Of a stretch of DNA of 64,000 bases, positions 58,581 to 64,000 are shown piece after piece; positions within the stretch are counted from its first letter, which is position 1, and each line of letters opens with the position of its first letter. This DNA comes from Allantophomopsis cytisporea (taxonomy: Eukaryota > Ascomycota > Leotiomycetes > Phacidiales > Phacidiaceae): the NCBI GenBank assembly GCA_024752435.1, contig CP103024.1, positions 248,001-312,000 of the forward strand, read 5' to 3'. A program made the position numbers and the translations under genes. Under the pieces are notes generated by a model. The model was not told the DNA's origin. It ran no database searches and worked only from the letters and a program-made list of their open reading frames with translations.

Positions 58581-61241
58581 TTATTCCTCCTCGATCTCAC
58601 CCTCCTCGCTGCCAGAGTGTACGGCTGTCTCTTCCTTGGAGGCTAGGACAGCGGCGGCTGGTGGAGTGCGGGTTCGCTGGCGCTTTTCGCGTTGTGAGGT
58701 GGCGGGAGATCGCTCGCGGGGAGGCGTTCTCTCTCTTCTCGTGCGCTGTGGGGGTGTTAGCATTCGATATTAGATGTGAGTTTCAAGCTCAAAGGAATCT
58801 GTAGCTCAAGGGAAAGGGAAGAATGCCACGAACCTTGGTATCCCTCCTGCTGCTGGCACTTTCAACATCACTGTCAGCCCTACGGCGCCTGTTTGCACTG
58901 GGTCTCTCGTCTCCGTAAGGCAACTCATCAATGTTTCCACGTGGATCACCTCTCCTCCTGTAGAGCTTCTCTCTCTCGTCCTCCCTTTCGCGTCTCTCGC
59001 GGTCGTAGTGCGGAGCCGAGTCTTCACGACGACTGCGGAAGGATCTATCGATATCGCGGTCGCGCTCACGGTCGAGACGATCGCGCTCACGGTCCCCACC
59101 TCGGCGTGGTGAGAGCAGAGATTCACTAACGCCGCTCTTGCGGTAGTTTCTCTCGCGGTCGGCAATGGCTTTGCGGCGGTCCGCTTCATATGCATCGGGC
59201 TCGGGGCTGCGACTTGACCTAGCATGACGTCCACTGCTGCGGTGAGATCTCTCACCTCTGTCTCTCTCTCGGTGCACTGATCTATCTCTGGATGATCTAT
59301 CTCTTCTTCGGAGACGATCCTTTTCAGCGTCATCGTCTTTTTCTTTCAGACGGCGAATGACCTTGTCGAAAGCTGATCGGCGGAGTTCATCAGATGGCAC
59401 TGCAATGTACTCTTCTGATCGTTCAATGCGTGATCGAACGCGTTCATATGGGTCTTCTACACGGACAGGGGGGTCAAGGTGTTTGATGAAGGATCGAAGG
59501 TTATCAACAGCTCGTCGCTCCTTACGTTCAGCCTGGTGTTTGTCATCCTCAGTGCGTCGTGCAACCTTCTCATGCAACTGAAAATTGGATTAGTGATTGT
59601 TTTGATAGCGACTGGGCAGTACATACTCTTTCAAAGATGAGTGACAAAGCATCGGGATCAATGTTAGCAGTTCGTCGGTCAGTTTGCATAAGGGCAAGGA
59701 ACTCTGGGAAGGTGGTCTTCTGTTGGATCTCAAACCGCTTGTCCTGCAATTTGTCAGTATGCTTCTGTGATGGAGAAGTCATTGAGAGTAAAGTAACTTA
59801 CATCTAGCACATCCAATACATCGTTTCGAGTACTACGCAGAGCTCTTTCTTCCTCTTCCACCATATCCCGGAACAAGTCGAGCGGTGAGGATCCTGGTTG
59901 GCCAAGCATTGCAGTGTATCGTTCATCAGCCTCAACCAACGGGTGTATCTGGCTCCACTTGGTCCCGGCTTTGAGCTTACCACCAGCCTTCAATTCGCGA
60001 AGGAGGGCAATAAAACGATCTCTGTTCTGACGCTCTCTGCGAGCTTTCTGATTCTTCTGTTCTTGTCGAAGATCGTTGAAAGTTCTCTCTAGAGACTTGA
60101 TGTGGTTATCAAAAGCAGTAAGCATATCAGATTTGCTGAGTGTCTTAAACTTTGCATCTGCTTGGAAACGCTCATTTGACTGGATAATGCTTTGGGCTTC
60201 AGACCAGCGAGTGTATGGCTCCAAGTCCAGTCCGTTCAAGATGGACACTAGCTCATCCATCGCAGCTTTGCGTGTAACAGCTTCATGCTCCATATTGGCT
60301 CTCTTGAGCTCAATAATGTAGTCTTCGAACAGTTGACGGCGCTCATTGTCGTCGCTTGAGGAACGGAAAATAGTCTCGCCTTCGATCATCGGTCTAGCAG
60401 TCTTCCAGCGAGTATAGTGCTTAATCTCTGGGTGACTCTTGAGCATGATTCCGAAATCAGTACGAAGTTTTGCTAGCCTCTCCTTCGCACGATCCTTCTC
60501 CTGCAATCGGACTTCAATGGCGTATTTTTCAAATGCGACTTTACGATCCTTAGGATCCTTAAGAGAACGGTATTGAGGATCCTTGATGATAGCGCGCATT
60601 GTTTGGTCCCAAGTCCAATCTGGCTGTACACCGCTTCTGCGAAGGAGCTTGAGGAATGCAGCCTCTGCCTCTTCGAAAGTTGCATAGTCTGGGTCGTTGC
60701 TGGAAGGTACGAAGGCCTGAGCTCCTGGTCGACTGCCATTGGCATCATTTCCGTAAGCAATTTGTCGTACTTCGCTCATGGACTCGCGGTCTCTTTCGCG
60801 GTCACGATCACCACGGTCTCGGAAGTCCCTGGATTGCTGCTCATATGGTGCAGCAGAGAAACCTGCGCCAGCTACAAATGCAGGAGCTTGTGGCATAGCA
60901 GGTATCGGAATCGCCTCCTTAGACATGGCCTCTTTGAAAACATCTGGCATTTCCCATTGCGTCTGCTTTGTCTCCGTGTTGTACCAGTACTTGCGTCCTC
61001 CTTCTGCGGTGTATTCTTTCCATGGCTGATCGGCAAGCGCACGCTACAAAGCATCATTAGCAGTTTGACTCCATTAGCAGTTGTACAAAGCGCAAGATCT
61101 TACCTCTGCAGGTGTCATCAATTCCTCTGGTTTGGTCCATTGCGTGGCTTTGGTGACGGTGTTGTAATAGTAAGCTCGTCCGTCGGCATTGCGGGCCTCC
61201 TGCCACAACGGTGGTCCGCCGTGCCCATTCATGCCGTTCAT
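58581..61241 (-). CDS. PRP40: U1 snRNP-associated splicing factor PRP40
   Basis: Five exons: 61241-61104, 61043-59802, 59743-59627, 59577-58834 and 58745-58581, 801 residues. Bridges the 5' splice site and branch site early in spliceosome assembly. Two WW domains sit at the N-terminus (LWQEARNADGRAYYYNTVT, then PWKEYTAEGGRKYWYNTET), separated by an intron. A linker with alternating Arg/Asp follows. Then come several FF-type helical repeats from about residue 155 to 520, for example EEAEAAFLKLLRRSGVQPDW and MDELVSILNGLDLEPYTRW. The C-terminal 250 residues are RS/RD/RE-rich (RRRDRSSRDRSVHRERDRG), ending acidic (EEGEIEEE). The domain order is diagnostic. The last intron uses a GTTCGT donor. Confidence 0.96.
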
Positions 61242-61760
61242 TTTGAGAGGCTGATGGAGTTGGGAATATTGTGTTATAGACGTCCAGAGTCTGGTGGTTA
61301 ACCGACTGTCATGTTCCGTCGCAATATTTACCTGAGCTTCGCGAATTCAGAACCGCGATATGAGCTTCTAAGGACAAGGCGCGTCTGTCGGGCCGATATT
61401 TACCCGAATATGAGGGTGTAGAGAGATCAGTATGCATCCAGCATACCTCAAATTCCTAGCATTCCCCTTTCCACTTCAATTATAATTCACGATTATTCCG
61501 CCTCCTATTCTTTTTCAACTCACGGATCTGTGCTGCGATTGACCTCGAATCGCCTTTGCGATTGTCCTGGCAGCCGTGTAACGCACGAGCGACAAATCCA
61601 CCCCAGCATAGGAGCTTTGTCTGAGGGGTCACAAGGATTAGGGGATGTCTTCGCCCACAAATCTTCTGACACGGACGCACATATTCTTTGCAACTATAGA
61701 CTCTCGCCATCTGTTAGACTGGTCTTGAGAAGACAGGACGAAAATATACAGCTTGCCGCC
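61242..61760. promoter_or_regulatory. Divergent promoter region between PRP40 and TRS65
   Basis: About 520 bp between start codons. An ATG-containing frame from 61530 is open into TRS65, but the extension is not protein-like. No TATA box seen. Confidence 0.5.
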
Positions 61761-63577
61761 ATGCTCACACCCGAGTTCGAAGAACCTCGCAGTAGGGGTA
61801 GTCTAGAATTTGTCGAAAGCTCCGTTCTAAGCACAATTGTGCCCAATGTCAGCGATATTGATATTACAAAGGAGTTGCAGGCAGCCCTTGAGAATTTTGA
61901 TCAGACAGATTCCAGTCCACTATCTTCTATAGCTCAACGTTCACTCCTATTCTTTGGTTAGTGGTTCATGAGAGGCGCTTGGCTCAAAGTCTTACTTATT
62001 CCTAGATCCCAGATGAAACATTAGACGTCTATGTTGTACTTCAAACTCCATATTTCGATGAACGGGCATTGCAATCATATTTGGCACGCTTAATTATCAA
62101 CCTTGAAGCGTCGGTTGTGAACACATACCCTCCTCATCATGAAGGACCTACCCAGGACCACGAACTCATCTTTTCGCAAACTGTACCGGAAGACGATGAC
62201 CCCTTAGTGGTAGTTTCGCCTCCGGATTCAGAGGATGAAAATGATACTGGGCATATATTTGTGGCATGGAAGCTCACAGCATCAATTTCACGGCCACGGA
62301 TACGTCTTCAAAATCCTAAGATAGTATTCTCTGCAACTGCCAATTTAAAAGCAGCAGAGTCGATGCAACAGAATGTCACAAGGGAGGAATATTTACCCAG
62401 CCAAATAGCTTCCGGGGTCAACTTGCTGGAATCTTTTGGTAGTGATCCAGCACTGGCGGATTCCAAGCCACGTCTCTCCGCACTTCGAGTTTCTCGGGTA
62501 ACACCTGCAACACACTTTCCAAGAGAGATGGTGCGGCCTTTTAAGAATCTATCTCGGCAAACTTTCAAGGCCCTTCCTGCTATCAGTGCGCGGATAAAGT
62601 ACTCCAGACCGACAACAACGCCCAATAACCCTCTGTTGATAGCATCATTGGATATTGACATCACTCCTTTTGCAACGTGCGATATCTCTTTGGAAAATGT
62701 TCACCTTAATGTAATAGGAGGTAAGACGAAGAGCTTGAACGAAACCCAGGATCTTACTCTACCGATCACCTGCCAACCAAAAGAGGATATCACATTTCTC
62801 TATCAATTGTCAATTGACGACCCCTCTCTCGAGCCTACCAAGAAGCCATTGAGAACGTTGGAGATTTTCATAGAAGCTAAAGCCCTGATCTCCGAAAAAT
62901 GCCATGCGCCAATCTTCATGAAGTGGAAGACGACAGTCGATTTTACTGTACCTCTAAATCCAGGTTACGGGCAACCCAGCCAAGCCATCCAACGAAGTAG
63001 ACGTCCAGCCAACCTGTCCATCGATTCATTCGATAGCATTCCTCCAACCTTGGGTATTGGCCGCCCGGAATCCCTCTCACACAGTTTTGACCTGGCTTCC
63101 ATGCACCGACGTAATTCATCCATTCCCGATTTCGGCGTAACCATAACATTCACTGGTGCAACCGAGATTCCCAAAACTGGTGGCCTTTTTTCTTGGGACG
63201 TTTTCGTGGTCAATCGGTCCAACCGGCCGCGCAAATTAGCATTGATTACCCTCCCACGTCGAAGACGGAACGATGTGAGCATCAACCGCCCACCGCTAAG
63301 TCCAGGGCGTGACATCAATATCGCTGATGCTGTGCTGGATGAAAATGTGGTCCATGTGATGCAGAAGGGATCGACAGTTGATGCAGCGGACATCGTGTGC
63401 TTGAGCACCGATGTGAGGATAGGACCGCTGGCGCCGTTGGCATGTCATTCTGTTGAGTTGAAGTTCATGGTGCTTTCTGCTAGGTCCAAGGTTATTGATC
63501 TAGAGGCTGTGAGAGTTATTGATTTGGCTAGTCAGGAGCATATTGATATTAGAGACTTGCCAAGTATTGTACTATAG
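61761..63577 (+). CDS. TRS65: TRAPPII complex subunit TRS65
   Basis: Two exons, 61761-61956 and 62013-63577, 586 residues. The acceptor at 62011-62012 is needed; an earlier AG would create a stop. The start at 61761 lies in GCCGCCATG, a strong context, and gives MLTPEFEEPRSRGSLEFVE. TRS65 is a fungal-specific subunit that helps TRAPPII activate Ypt31/32 at the late Golgi. The protein is mostly beta-sheet. The C-terminal domain has the family pattern FGVTITFTGATEIPKTGGLF, then WDVFVVNRSNRPRKLALITLP and CLSTDVRIGPLAPLACHSVE, an immunoglobulin-like fold. The middle contains a Ser-rich linker. Family recognition is by this C-terminal half. Confidence 0.88.
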
Positions 63578-64000
63578 ATATGACTAATTAAATTCATGAA
63601 CCCTGTTCGATTTCACTCTTGAGATGTGCTCGATGACCTTTACCAGATGATGACCCTCCACAAGATAATACCCTTCAGTCCTGTACCAGAAATCATCTGA
63701 AACTACGTATCCACTTGATAGTCCATATCCAAGTCTAGGTAATCCTGGAAAATACTGCTTAGCAGTGTCTGCCTGACGTTTAAGGCGTTGACTGTAGCCT
63801 TGAACAATACCTACCTAGGTAATCTTAGAAAATACTGTTTAGCAGTATCCGCCTAAAGTTTAAGGTGTCGACTATAACCCTGAGCAATACTGTTTAGCAG
63901 TATCTGCCTAATGTTTAAGGCATCGACTATAGCCTCGAGCAAGAAGTAGGTATATATAGGTAGGTAATATATATAGTACAATAGAAGCCTAAAAAAGCGC
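63578..64000. repeat. Terminal spacer with three diverged repeat copies
   Basis: After the TRS65 stop, a unit beginning AATACTGYTTAGCAGT recurs at 63751, 63831 and 63886. The first two copies also share a preceding AGGTAATCYTRGAA, giving an 80-bp spacing, then 55 bp to the third. Copies differ mainly by C/T and G/A changes. Copy 1 contains a perfect short inverted repeat, ACTGCT-T-AGCAGT (63754-63766). GGTAGGTA and ATATATAT runs follow at the window end. No gene seen. Confidence 0.8.

Overview
The window is nuclear DNA of a filamentous ascomycete (Pezizomycotina). Protein-coding genes are interrupted by short GT-AG introns (about 45-160 bp) with CTRAC-like branch sites. There is an intron-containing tRNA-Leu, a full set of eukaryotic housekeeping proteins in their fungal forms, and a PNP-NACHT-ankyrin receptor of a type typical of filamentous fungi. 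A leotiomycete fits my impression of the proteins, but I cannot prove the class from sequence alone.

Layout from left to right: the 3' part of DPM3 (dolichol-P-mannose synthase subunit), a smgGDS-like armadillo protein, an unrecognised disordered protein, a mitochondrial OXLD1-like protein, tRNA-Leu(AAG), an AT-rich gene-poor stretch (8.4-10.8 kb), ribosomal protein eL13, a multi-pass membrane protein, a TRF4/Cid14 poly(A) polymerase, an indoleamine 2,3-dioxygenase, a small CXC-rich protein, a possible tiny gene, and a secreted S10 carboxypeptidase. Next come a PNP-NACHT-ankyrin NLR-like gene broken by one in-frame TGA, a MARVEL-like membrane protein, a MIF-fold protein, RCC1, an SDR, PAM16, YIP1, an NmrA-like protein, a DPH7-like WD40 protein, CHD1, ABCE1/RLI1, PRP40 and TRS65. 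The window ends in a short diverged repeat array.

Most genes are unrelated housekeeping functions: RNA surveillance (TRF4), splicing (PRP40), chromatin (CHD1, RCC1), ribosome biogenesis and recycling (eL13, ABCE1), secretion (YIP1, TRS65, DPM3) and mitochondrial import (PAM16). I see no secondary-metabolite or catabolic cluster. Several neighbours are divergent and share a promoter region: unknown/OXLD1, eL13/membrane protein, PAM16/YIP1, CHD1/ABCE1, PRP40/TRS65. The accessory character is concentrated at 22-30 kb (CXC protein, possible tiny gene, secreted peptidase, NLR) and in the AT-rich gap at 8.4-10.8 kb.

The most interesting object is the NLR-like gene. A PNP domain, a NACHT NTPase and seven ankyrin units, six of them near-identical 99-bp copies, lie in one frame except for a single stop codon between NACHT and the repeats. 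Exon coordinates in the entries were worked out by hand from reading frames and splice sites. Each multi-exon model given as complete keeps frame from start to stop.
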